Shown here one piece after another: positions 1-8,359 of a DNA stretch of 64,000 bases. The notes beneath the pieces are model-generated. The model did not search any database and was not told where the DNA came from. It worked only from the letters and a program-made list of their open reading frames with translations. Every line of letters starts with the position of its first letter. Position 1 is the stretch's first letter. A program made the translations under genes and the position numbers. Source of the DNA: Bacteroidales bacterium UBA1794 (GTDB taxonomy: Bacteria > Bacteroidota > Bacteroidia > Bacteroidales > Bacteroidaceae); NCBI GenBank assembly GCA_002315435.1, contig DCFW01000036.1, forward strand, positions 1-64,000, given 5' to 3'.

Positions 1-50
1 AAATAACATTCCGGAGACGCTTACTTCTCGGTGATAAAAATAGGAATAGC

Positions 51-84
51 AAAAGGGGTATATCTTTTCGGACATACCCCTTTT
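51..84 (-). terminator. Intrinsic terminator after the GH127 gene
   Basis: An 11-bp perfect inverted repeat (51-61 with 74-84, AAAAGGGGTAT and its complement) with a 12-nt loop lies 20 nt past the stop of the minus-strand GH127 gene. Read on the minus strand the GC-rich stem ends in TTTT, as expected for a Rho-independent terminator. The symmetrical A/T ends mean it could also work on the plus strand. Confidence 0.75.
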
Positions 85-103
85 ACTATTTATCATATTA
101 CGG

Positions 104-2515
104 TCATTTTACATTCCATTCATAGATGCCAGCTGAATTGTCTTTTGGAAGTTGTACCTCCAATTTAAGGGCATCAGTTGTAACAGGTTTGAATCTTACC
201 AGGTTTCCAACACCTTTCTTTGTGCTGTAGTTATCAATATTTTCTACTGGGACCCAATTGCTTTGTGGATCTTTGTAGTAGAGTTTCCATGATTCAGGTA
301 CTCTGCAACCTCCCCATGGAGAATCATCAAACCAATACACTGTGCTACTGGAGATGGTACTGCTTGTTGGGAATTGATAGGAGATCCATTCTGTTGTATC
401 CTTTTTCGGCCACCAATGATAATAGGGGATGGAGCGGTCATTCTCGTCGGCAGGAAGAAGGCGGTCGTTGATGGCAGACAATGACGCTGTCTTCAGTGAG
501 GCATCTATCTTACTCTTTGATGCGAGTGTTTCCGGCATAGATGGACTTACGGCACTTAAGTCCTGTGCCATCCAAATATCCATGTTGCCTGCACCACGGT
601 GTGCCCAAGCATAATAAGGGATGAGCGTAAGGTCAACATCTTTTGTTTGTAAACGCCCTTCTATATCGTAGTTTAGAGTTTGTGCTTTGGTCTTGATTTC
701 GTTTATACCATATAATAAGTTGGGAGCCGACACGACTTCGAACTTCGGGTTGTGATTAATTAATACATTCAATACATTAAAACCTTTGTTATCCGGCCAT
801 TCGGCACAGTAAACCAATGGACCGCGCTCTATGGCAACACGACCGCGATCGGCTTCAACGTGATTGTTTGCTTTCACCGTACGAGGTTCCATATCGAAGT
901 GAATTTCCACTTTGTCACCTTTCTTCCATTTACGATCAATAGAGCAATATCCGTCTTTCAGTGGTTTACTAACTGCTATGCCGTTCACTTTCACCGTATA
1001 TTTTAGATCCAATTCATCATTATAGTTGTACAAATCACTTGGTACGACTTCATTACGAACCCATCCCGGAATACGTATTTTGAGAGTGAATTGTTGTGCT
1101 GATTTAGGCGTTACACTTATCTTCACATCGCCGTTCGATGGATAGAGAGTAGATTGTGTCAAATGTACATTCTTGCCCATCACTTTTATATCCGATTCGT
1201 TGGACATGAAGAGATTTACATAAAGCGAAGCATCTTTGACTGCGTAAATATATCCGGGAAGTGAGGGAATGAAACGGCAGATGTTGGAAGGACAGCAAGC
1301 ACAACCGAACCAAGGTTCACGTTGATGTTGTCCCATAGATTTCAATGGGTTGGGATAGAAGAATCTGCCTCCATCCAGTGATACTCCTGAAATCAGTCCA
1401 TTGTATAATGTACGTTCCAATGCATCGTAATATTTTGATTCACCGTGTAGCAGGAATAATCGATAGTTTAGGTATACTTGGGCTATTGCAGCACATGTCT
1501 CACAGTAAGCCGACATATTCGGTAATTCATAATTGCGCCCGAATGCTTCGCCGCTAGCCGTGGATCCGACACCGCCTGTAAGATAGAATTTCTTTGAAAC
1601 GATATTGTCCCATATGCGGTCAATGGCATGGATGTAAGCAGTATCACTTGTCAAAGCGGCAACATCTGCCATGCCTGAATACATGTATCCGGCTCTTACT
1701 GCATGTCCCACAGCTTCATCTTGCTCAATCACCGGTTTATGTGTCTGGTTATATTCATCGTGGTGCGAGGTTTTTGCCCTCATGTCCAAGAAGAATTTAG
1801 CTTCATCCAAGTATTTGCGTTCACCGGTAGTCAGGTAAAGTTTGCAAAGAGCCATCTCTGCTATTTGATGTCCGGGTACCACTTTCAGTTGATTCTCATT
1901 AGGGCCAATCGCACGGCAAACGCAATCAGCGTATTTAATGGCTATATCCAGAAAGTTATGTTTGCCGGTTGCCTGATAATAAGCAACAGCACCTTCGATC
2001 ATGTGTCCTAAATCGTAAAGTTCATGACTGAGTTCTTCTTCCTGCACCCATCTTTCCGATCCTGCCCATTCATGTGGATGCTTGGGATTCATGGTACGGG
2101 CTGTATATAAATATCCATCGGGTTCTTGGGCTTTCCCCACAATGATCAAAATACTATCAATATAGTGCTCCAGTTTTTTGTTGGGAAATGTTTGCAGAGA
2201 ATATGCCGCACCTTCAATGGTTTTGTAAACATCCGTATCGTCAAAAGGATAACCTTCTACTTTATATGAATCACTGGGATTTGCTGCACGAACAAAGTTA
2301 GTGTAGCGTCCGGTCTCCTCACATTTGCTGAAAGCAAGAGGAATGGTTACCTTTCTGCTGGCTTCAAGACGTTGTTTCCAAAACGTGTCTTCCACCTTTA
2401 CCGAGGTGAATGGTACGGGAGTAATGGGATACCCCGAATGTTTTGTTTGAGCTTTGCCTCCTGTCGATGTAATTAGTAGGAGTGCAGAGCAGATTGCAAA
2501 TATACTCTTTCTCAT
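104..2515 (-). CDS. GH127 beta-L-arabinofuranosidase (DUF1680), exported
   Basis: An 803-residue secreted glycoside hydrolase of family GH127, whose characterised members release beta-L-arabinofuranose from plant arabinan, extensin or pectin side chains. I start it at MRKSIFAI, which gives a normal signal peptide ending near GGKAQ. An upstream in-frame start at 2587 would add 24 residues and place coding sequence across the probable promoter. The family's zinc/thiol active site is visible: E339 and C341 in the CETCAA motif, and C407-C408 in CACCPSN, where the first Cys of the CC pair is the expected nucleophile. An (alpha/alpha)6 barrel covers about residues 40-450, followed by beta-sandwich regions and a C-terminal jelly-roll-like extension. 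It diverges from the hybrid regulator at 2674, so that regulator may control it. The exact substrate cannot be read from sequence. Confidence 0.9.
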   Translation of the reverse strand: MRKSIFAICSALLLITSTGGKAQTKHSGYPITPVPFTSVKVEDTFWKQRLEASRKVTIPLAFSKCEETGRYTNFVRAANPSDSYKVEGYPFDDTDVYKTIEGAAYSLQTFPNKKLEHYIDSILIIVGKAQEPDGYLYTARTMNPKHPHEWAGSERWVQEEELSHELYDLGHMIEGAVAYYQATGKHNFLDIAIKYADCVCRAIGPNENQLKVVPGHQIAEMALCKLYLTTGERKYLDEAKFFLDMRAKTSHHDEYNQTHKPVIEQDEAVGHAVRAGYMYSGMADVAALTSDTAYIHAIDRIWDNIVSKKFYLTGGVGSTASGEAFGRNYELPNMSAYCETCAAIAQVYLNYRLFLLHGESKYYDALERTLYNGLISGVSLDGGRFFYPNPLKSMGQHQREPWFGCACCPSNICRFIPSLPGYIYAVKDASLYVNLFMSNESDIKVMGKNVHLTQSTLYPSNGDVKISVTPKSAQQFTLKIRIPGWVRNEVVPSDLYNYNDELDLKYTVKVNGIAVSKPLKDGYCSIDRKWKKGDKVEIHFDMEPRTVKANNHVEADRGRVAIERGPLVYCAEWPDNKGFNVLNVLINHNPKFEVVSAPNLLYGINEIKTKAQTLNYDIEGRLQTKDVDLTLIPYYAWAHRGAGNMDIWMAQDLSAVSPSMPETLASKSKIDASLKTASLSAINDRLLPADENDRSIPYYHWWPKKDTTEWISYQFPTSSTISSSTVYWFDDSPWGGCRVPESWKLYYKDPQSNWVPVENIDNYSTKKGVGNLVRFKPVTTDALKLEVQLPKDNSAGIYEWNVK

Positions 2516-2531
2516 TGTATTGATTTTTGCA

Positions 2532-2561
2532 CAAAGTAAAACATAAAAAAAGATTTTCAAA
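2532..2561 (-). promoter_or_regulatory. Probable promoter of the GH127 gene
   Basis: On the minus strand TTTG (2558-2561) is followed after 18 nt by TTACTTTG (2532-2539), one mismatch from the Bacteroides -7 box TAnnTTTG. It sits 17 nt before the chosen ATG, which supports starting the gene at 2515. Confidence 0.5.
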
Positions 2562-2611
2562 GAGAAATGAGTCGAAATAGATAACATTATAGTCTAATTT
2601 GCTTGACAGTT

Positions 2612-2643
2612 TTTGACTCTTAATCAAAAAAACAGTATGTTTG
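2612..2643 (+). promoter_or_regulatory. Bacteroides-type promoter of the hybrid regulator
   Basis: TTTG (2612-2615), a 20-nt spacer and TATGTTTG (2636-2643) match the Bacteroides -33/-7 consensus exactly. The start of transcription would fall near 2650, leaving a leader of about 24 nt before the ATG at 2674. Confidence 0.7.
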
Positions 2644-2673
2644 TTAAAGAAAATAATCTAATATAAGGACTAC

Positions 2674-5600
2674 ATGAATAAAATGCAAATACGTTTATTA
2701 CTGGTCTTGTGCTTTTCCTTCTTTTTTCAATCTATGGCTGGACTTAATTTCAGATTCAGGCACATAACGGTTGAAAATGGACTATCGTCAAATATCGTCC
2801 GTTGTTTGATTCAAGATAAAAGAGGTTTTGTGTGGATAGGAACGGAAGATGGGTTAAATGTTTATGACGGGAAAATAGTTAAGAACTTTAAGAATAATAG
2901 AAATACTCCTTACTCATTAACCAACAATTATATTACGAAGTTGTGTGAGGGAAGCAATGATAATTTGTGGATTGGTACGGATACAGGTATATTTTTATAT
3001 GACTATCGGTCGGATCGTTTTGAGAAGTTTGTGTTGAGAACCTCAAAAGGCATTCGTATCACTACGGAGATTTCTAATATAGTGGAAGACAAACAGCATA
3101 ATGTTTGGATATCTACTTTGGGACAAGGCGTATTTTGCTACCATGCTACAAAGAAACAACTGGATCAATATCTTGATTCGCAGGATAAGGATTGGAATAT
3201 GGTGAGTTATATTTTTGTGGATTCTCAGAATATTGTTTGGGCTTCTACAAGATCGAATACTCACAACATCAGTATATTCAATCGTCCAAAGAAGCATTTT
3301 GTTTCGTATCTTTTCAAGCAGAATCAAGAACCGGTCTCTATTGTTGGGATTTGCGGACAAGGTGATCATAGCATCTTTGTAGGCACCTGGCATCATGGAG
3401 TTATTAAATTGGACAAGAAAACGGGAAAGATGACTTCTTATTTATCTCCCCGTAAAGGAGTCAAAGACGGAGTGGATCATATTCATAGTCTCGTTCCTTT
3501 CTCAGATACTATTTTGTTTGTTGGGTCGGATGATGGATTGAGCGTGCTTGATCTGCAAACCGGAAAACACCAGCTGGTGACAACGGATGTACTATCCTCT
3601 ACTTCCTTAAGTAATCGTTTTGTTTATCCGATCATGAAGGATCGTGAAGGCTCGGTGTGGGTTGGCACGTATTACGGAGGTATCAATTATGCCTCATCCG
3701 CGAATACCTCGTTTTATGAATTTGTACATTCTCCCTATTATAATTCAATCGGTGGAAGTGTGGTCGGGCGTTTCTGTGAAGGTACTGACGGAAGGATCTG
3801 GATCGGAACAGATGATGGCGGACTGAACTGCTATGCTCCAAAGACAAATCAGTTTTCCCAATTCATGCCTAATGCCGGAGTTAAGAATTCCCTTTCATAT
3901 CACAATGTGCATGCTTTATGTTTTGATGGAGATGACTTATGGGTCGGAACTTATACCGGCGGGTTGAATGTGTTGAATACAAAAAGCGGTAAATTCAAGA
4001 AATATTCAAATGATCCCAAGGATATACATTCATTGGATGATCGTAGTGTTTATGCCCTTTTTAAAGATAAGAAAAGTCGTATGTGGCTTGGCTCTATGAA
4101 GGGCATAGACTTATATGATCGGAGAAACGACAATTTCATTCGAGTTAAGAACTTGGGTGTTATGACCATTGATATAAAACAAGATGTTCAGGGTTGTTTG
4201 TGGTTTGCTACACAAGGGAAAGGTTTGTTTAAATATAATCCCAAAACTGCAAAATGGAGAAATTATCTGCAAAGTGAGAATGTCAGGACTTTGTCAAGTA
4301 ATTACATTAATAATATCTATGTTGATCATAACGGGGTAATGTGGATAGCTGCTTCAGAAGGACTCTGTAAATATAACGAGAGCACAGATGATTTCTCTCG
4401 TATCAATTTAGACTTGCCGAGTAATAATATCTGTTGTATAATAGGCGATAGAAATAATTTATGGCTTACGACAGGTAATGGATTAGTTCGTTATATGCCC
4501 CAAGGAAAGGGATTGAATTATCAGATATTTAATCAAAGTGATGGCTTGCAAAGTAGTCAATTCATTATGAATAGTGGACTTAAATCACGAAGTGGAGAAA
4601 TATATATCGGTTCGGTAAATGGATTCAACCGTTTTGATCCTCTGAAGATTACAATCAACAAGAAAGTTCCTTCTATTGAGTTTGTAGGATTGGATATTTT
4701 GAATAAACCTGTAAAAGTGTCGGAAAAAGGAATACTTACTCAATCGCTGAGATATGCTCGTAAGATTGAATTGAATCATGATGACAATGTTTTTAGTATA
4801 AGTTATACAGCCCTTAGCTTTTGCAATCCTGAGAAGAACAAGTATGCCTATAAATTGGAAGGGTTTGACAAAGACTGGAATTATGTAGGCAACCAAACGA
4901 AGGCTACTTATACCAATCTGTCTCCCGGAACCTATATCTTTCGGGTGAAAGCTTCCAACAATGATGGTGTTTGGAACAGTGTCGATAAAAAGATATGTAT
5001 CGTTGTTCACCCTCCCTTTTATTTGACATTGCCTTTCAAAGCAGCTTATTTGATTTTGATTTGTTTCGCTATTTACATTCTGTTTCACTCGTATCATAAA
5101 CGTACAGAGAGAAAGCATCAACAACACTTGCAGGAGCTTAAACAAGAAAAAGAGAAAGAACTCTATGATAGTAAGATTCAGTTCTTTACAATGATTGCAC
5201 ATGAGATACGTACTCCGGTATCATTGATTACAGTACCTGTTGAACGACTGCTGACCGAGACGTTGACGGATAAGATGAGGGAGCAGCTTTCAATGGTATA
5301 TCGCAATGGGCAAAGGCTATTGCAATTGGTCAATCAGTTATTGGATTTTAGAAAGGTAGAGGAGGGGCTTTTTGTGATTCGCCCCGTTGATTATAAGATT
5401 GAAGATTTGCTTATAGATGAATATGAACATTTCCGTCCGTTGATGAAGCAAAACAATATTGATTTTGTGTTTACAAGTACTGAAAAAGAGTTTTATTCGG
5501 CAATTGATGTGGAGGCTATTGTAAAAGTAGTCAGCAATCTTCTGTCTAATGCGATGAAATTTGCTAAAAGCCGTGTAGATATGTCGTTTGCGAAGATTGA

Positions 5601-6696
5601 TGAAAAGAATTTCAATATCTCTGTGAAGAATGATGGACCGGGCATTGAAGAGAGTGAGAAAGAAAAGATATTCAAGCCGTTTTATCAGATAGCCCAAAGC
5701 AATAAATATGCCGGAACGGGTATAGGACTCAGTATTGTGAAAGAACTTATTGAGGCTCATGGCGGTAAGGTTCAGGTGGATTCGTCTGCAGGTCAAGGTT
5801 GCTGCTTTGTTGTCACTTTGCCTATTAAGCACATCAAAGAAGATGAAGTGACAGAGGAACCTACTGTTTTATCGGAAGAACAAATAGAAGAGATGGATGA
5901 GGAGGCTACGGATAAACCTTATTTGCTGGTTGTTGATGATAATCAGGACATGTTGAATATGTTGAAGCAAAGCCTTGAAAGCAAGTATCAGGTTATTGCT
6001 GTAACTCAAGCGGAAGAGGGATTGAAGGCGTTGAAAAAACATGAAATATCACTTGTAATAAGCGATCTAATGATGCCGGGGATGGATGGATTTGACTTCT
6101 GCAAACAGGTCAGACTGGATGAATTGACGGCACATATTCCTATCATTATGTTGACGGCGCGTACAGATGTTCAGTCCAAAGTGGATGCGATGAAGAATCA
6201 TGTGGATGCTTTTATTGAAAAACCTTTCTCAATAAAGTTTTTGTTGGCTCAAATAGAGAACCTGTTAATCACGCGCTCATCTTTGAAGCAGAAGTTCACA
6301 GAAACTCCATTTGTCTCACTTAAAACCATTGCTGCTAATAATCCCGATTTACAATTGTTGAATAAACTCAATCATTTGATAGAAGAAAATATACCGAATG
6401 AGAATTTCAAGATAGAACAATTAGCCGAAGATCTATGCATCAGTCGTTCAGGATTGTTTGCCAAAGTAAAAGAACTCACAGGCTCTACACCCAACGAGTT
6501 ACTGCAAAACATTCGTTTGCGCAAATCTGCAGAATTGCTGATGCTGAAGAAGTATCGTATCAATGAGATCATTACACTTGTCGGTTTTGGCAACTCATCT
6601 TATTTCACCAAATGCTTTCAAAAAAAGTATGGAGTGAAACCAAGTGAATACAGTAAACAAAGAGAATTAACAGATAATGGAAAGGAAAAATTATGA
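2674..6696 (+). CDS. Hybrid two-component system sensor/regulator (HTCS) with AraC output
   Basis: A 1340-residue one-protein phosphorelay. Order: signal peptide (1-23); a periplasmic two-component propeller of repeated VWIGT-DGL-YD blades (about 25-680); a Y_Y_Y domain (about 700-780); one membrane segment (about 785-808); HisKA with H843 in AHEIRTP; an ATPase domain with NLLSNAMKF, NDGPGIE and GTGIGLS; a receiver with acidic pair D1088-D1089 and phospho-acceptor D1131 (ISDLMMPGMDG); and a C-terminal AraC-type DNA-binding domain (about 1230-1330). Such proteins bind an oligosaccharide in the periplasm and activate a nearby polysaccharide-utilisation locus. Its divergent neighbour is a GH127 enzyme, so an arabinose-containing glycan is a reasonable guess, but more of that locus may lie left of the window. 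All phosphorelay residues look intact. Confidence 0.95.
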   Translation: MNKMQIRLLLVLCFSFFFQSMAGLNFRFRHITVENGLSSNIVRCLIQDKRGFVWIGTEDGLNVYDGKIVKNFKNNRNTPYSLTNNYITKLCEGSNDNLWIGTDTGIFLYDYRSDRFEKFVLRTSKGIRITTEISNIVEDKQHNVWISTLGQGVFCYHATKKQLDQYLDSQDKDWNMVSYIFVDSQNIVWASTRSNTHNISIFNRPKKHFVSYLFKQNQEPVSIVGICGQGDHSIFVGTWHHGVIKLDKKTGKMTSYLSPRKGVKDGVDHIHSLVPFSDTILFVGSDDGLSVLDLQTGKHQLVTTDVLSSTSLSNRFVYPIMKDREGSVWVGTYYGGINYASSANTSFYEFVHSPYYNSIGGSVVGRFCEGTDGRIWIGTDDGGLNCYAPKTNQFSQFMPNAGVKNSLSYHNVHALCFDGDDLWVGTYTGGLNVLNTKSGKFKKYSNDPKDIHSLDDRSVYALFKDKKSRMWLGSMKGIDLYDRRNDNFIRVKNLGVMTIDIKQDVQGCLWFATQGKGLFKYNPKTAKWRNYLQSENVRTLSSNYINNIYVDHNGVMWIAASEGLCKYNESTDDFSRINLDLPSNNICCIIGDRNNLWLTTGNGLVRYMPQGKGLNYQIFNQSDGLQSSQFIMNSGLKSRSGEIYIGSVNGFNRFDPLKITINKKVPSIEFVGLDILNKPVKVSEKGILTQSLRYARKIELNHDDNVFSISYTALSFCNPEKNKYAYKLEGFDKDWNYVGNQTKATYTNLSPGTYIFRVKASNNDGVWNSVDKKICIVVHPPFYLTLPFKAAYLILICFAIYILFHSYHKRTERKHQQHLQELKQEKEKELYDSKIQFFTMIAHEIRTPVSLITVPVERLLTETLTDKMREQLSMVYRNGQRLLQLVNQLLDFRKVEEGLFVIRPVDYKIEDLLIDEYEHFRPLMKQNNIDFVFTSTEKEFYSAIDVEAIVKVVSNLLSNAMKFAKSRVDMSFAKIDEKNFNISVKNDGPGIEESEKEKIFKPFYQIAQSNKYAGTGIGLSIVKELIEAHGGKVQVDSSAGQGCCFVVTLPIKHIKEDEVTEEPTVLSEEQIEEMDEEATDKPYLLVVDDNQDMLNMLKQSLESKYQVIAVTQAEEGLKALKKHEISLVISDLMMPGMDGFDFCKQVRLDELTAHIPIIMLTARTDVQSKVDAMKNHVDAFIEKPFSIKFLLAQIENLLITRSSLKQKFTETPFVSLKTIAANNPDLQLLNKLNHLIEENIPNENFKIEQLAEDLCISRSGLFAKVKELTGSTPNELLQNIRLRKSAELLMLKKYRINEIITLVGFGNSSYFTKCFQKKYGVKPSEYSKQRELTDNGKEKL

Positions 6697-6890
6697 AATT
6701 AACTAAAGCGAATGTATTAGGAACCTTAGTAGCAGGGGGGGTGTATTTTGTCTTCGAACTATTAAGCAATATTAATGGAGGACTTACTTGCAAAGTTGTG
6801 ATCTCTTCTTTCGTAAAGAGTTTTGCTTTTATGTTCTTATTAATTATTTTCGATAAATTGATTAATAAGCTAATAAAGCGCAAAAAATAA
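6693..6890 (+). CDS. Small membrane protein, unknown function
   Basis: A 65-residue ORF whose ATG overlaps the stop of the hybrid regulator (ATGA), a spacing typical of translational coupling. It has two hydrophobic stretches (about residues 9-25 and 40-58) and a strongly basic end (KLIKRKK), as in small inner-membrane proteins with a cytoplasmic tail. I recognise no family. A run of seven G (6735-6741) sits in codons 15-17. The coupling argues that it is real; its short length and lack of recognisable homology argue for caution. Confidence 0.5.
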   Translation: MKLTKANVLGTLVAGGVYFVFELLSNINGGLTCKVVISSFVKSFAFMFLLIIFDKLINKLIKRKK

Positions 6891-6910
6891 TTTATAGACA
6901 GCACGATAGC

Positions 6911-6933
6911 AGAAACCTTCTTTATTGGTTTCT
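6911..6933. terminator. Hairpin between convergent genes
   Basis: AGAAACC (6911-6917) pairs with GGTTTCT (6927-6933) across a 9-nt loop. The hairpin overlaps the last codons of xerD and follows the small membrane ORF, so it could end transcription from either side. It lacks a long T run on either strand. Confidence 0.35.
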
Positions 6934-7845
6934 AGGGTGATGTTCTAATATTTCACTGCGAAGCATTTCATTATTAAGATGCAGATACACTTCGGTGGTA
7001 GCAATGGATTCATGGCCGAGCATGGCTTGAATGGCACGTAAGTTGGCTCCACCTTCCAATAAGTGAGTAGCAAATGAATGGCGGAAAGTATGTGGGCTTA
7101 CAGTCTTTTTGATCCCGACTTGCTGTACGAGTTCCTTTACTAAATGGAATACCATGATGCGTCCGATGTGCTTCCCTCTTTTCGTGAGGAATACATAATC
7201 CTCCTGGTCCGGTTTGCAGTTGAGTTTAGACCTGTCTGAAAAATAGAGCGTGATCTCTTTCATAGCTCTATGAGATATAGGAACAAGTCTTTGTTTGTTT
7301 CCTTTTCCTGTGACCTTTATAAATTCTTCGTCGAAGTAAAGATCACTTATTTTTAGTTCGCACAACTCGGTAACGCGTAAGCCGCAACTATATAAAGTCT
7401 CAATTATGGCACGATTTCGTTGTCCTTCGGAAGTACTGCGGTCTACAGCATTGATGATAGCATCTATTTCTTCAACAGACAGTATATCCGGCAGATGTAA
7501 ACCTATTTTAGGACCTTCAAGTAGTTCCGTCGGGTCGCTGTCAATTCGATCCGACATGATCAGGAAATGATAGAAGGAACGGATACCGCTTAGAATTCTG
7601 GCTTGAGAACGTGGGCCGATGCCAATATCGTGCAGTCCGGCGGAGAAGGATTCCAAGTCTTTTAGCGTTACTTCCAAGGGATTGATCTCTTCAATCATGC
7701 AGAATGAAAGCATTTTATCCAAGTCTGTCATGTATGCTTGCAATGTGTTTCCCGACAAAGATCTTTCAAGCATTAAATACTGTTTGTAGAATATAACAAT
7801 TTGATTTATTTTATCCTTATTATGTGATTTCTCGTCTTTTTCCAT
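6922..7845 (-). CDS. xerD: Tyrosine recombinase XerD
   Basis: A 307-residue integrase-family recombinase of the size expected for XerC/XerD, which resolve chromosome dimers at dif beside FtsK. The N-terminal SAM-like core-binding domain (about 10-105) is followed by the catalytic domain with the family residues: Arg in CGLRVTEL, His-x-x-Arg in HTFRHSFATH, His in MLGHESI and the Tyr nucleophile in TEVYLH. It is a housekeeping gene here, not part of an element: no att-like repeats or phage genes flank it, and it diverges from aroQ. XerC and XerD are hard to separate by eye; I prefer XerD from the wording of the C-terminal motifs. Confidence 0.85.
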   Translation of the reverse strand: MEKDEKSHNKDKINQIVIFYKQYLMLERSLSGNTLQAYMTDLDKMLSFCMIEEINPLEVTLKDLESFSAGLHDIGIGPRSQARILSGIRSFYHFLIMSDRIDSDPTELLEGPKIGLHLPDILSVEEIDAIINAVDRSTSEGQRNRAIIETLYSCGLRVTELCELKISDLYFDEEFIKVTGKGNKQRLVPISHRAMKEITLYFSDRSKLNCKPDQEDYVFLTKRGKHIGRIMVFHLVKELVQQVGIKKTVSPHTFRHSFATHLLEGGANLRAIQAMLGHESIATTEVYLHLNNEMLRSEILEHHPRNQ

Positions 7846-7855
7846 TCTTTTTCTC

Positions 7856-7885
7856 TATCTTTGCGTATCTTTTTTTCTACCTTTG
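7856..7885 (+). promoter_or_regulatory. Two -7-like boxes before aroQ
   Basis: TATCTTTG (7856-7863) and TACCTTTG (7878-7885) both fit TAnnTTTG and are both followed by CG, making a tandem pair 22 bp apart. Clear TTTG boxes at the right upstream distance are not visible. The second box overlaps the longer TTG-initiated reading of aroQ, which supports the ATG at 7931. Confidence 0.4.
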
Positions 7886-7930
7886 CGTAAAACTTTATTG
7901 TGCAAAGGTAAAAAATTAATTGGTATTGAT

Positions 7931-8350
7931 ATGAGAATTCAAATTATTAACGGACCGAATATTAACTTGCTGGGTAAGAGGGAACCAGAGATATATGGTA
8001 ACACTACTTTTGAGGATTATTTGAGTGAGTTAAGAAAGCAATATCCTGATATCCGGATTGATTATTACCAATCTAATGTGGAAGGATTGATGATTGATAA
8101 AATTCAAGAAGTGGGATTCGATTATGATGGTATTATCTTAAACGCAGGGGCGTATACACATACTTCAATAGCCCTTCAGGATGCGATTCGTTCTATTATT
8201 GCTCCCGTGATTGAAGTGCACATTAGCAATGTTCATAAACGTGAATCATTTAGACATGTATCCATGATTTCTTGCGCATGTTTGGGTGTAATTTGCGGCT
8301 TTGGATTAAATTCATATAAATTGGCTCTTGAGGCATTAATTACGAAATAA
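7931..8350 (+). CDS. aroQ: 3-dehydroquinate dehydratase, type II
   Basis: A 139-residue cytosolic enzyme for the third step of the shikimate pathway, 3-dehydroquinate to 3-dehydroshikimate. Type II hallmarks are present: NGPNINLLGKREPEIYG at the N-terminus with the active-site Arg and Tyr, NAGAYTHTS, and EVHISN with the catalytic His. I choose the ATG at 7931 because the protein then begins at the family's usual start (MRIQIINGPN) and because the longer frame runs through a probable promoter box. It leads a co-directional run with pyk (9-nt gap), an O-methyltransferase, rbfA and a permease. Confidence 0.95.
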   Translation: MRIQIINGPNINLLGKREPEIYGNTTFEDYLSELRKQYPDIRIDYYQSNVEGLMIDKIQEVGFDYDGIILNAGAYTHTSIALQDAIRSIIAPVIEVHISNVHKRESFRHVSMISCACLGVICGFGLNSYKLALEALITK

Positions 8351-8359
8351 TATAATATA

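Noticed and set aside
4585..5832. Long minus-strand ORFs (205 and 164 codons) inside the hybrid regulator
   Set aside because: They are antisense shadows of an intact gene whose domains are all recognisable, and they show no domain of their own.
6922..7845. Integrase of a mobile element
   Set aside because: Length and motifs fit housekeeping XerD, and no attachment-like repeats, tRNA target or element genes flank it.
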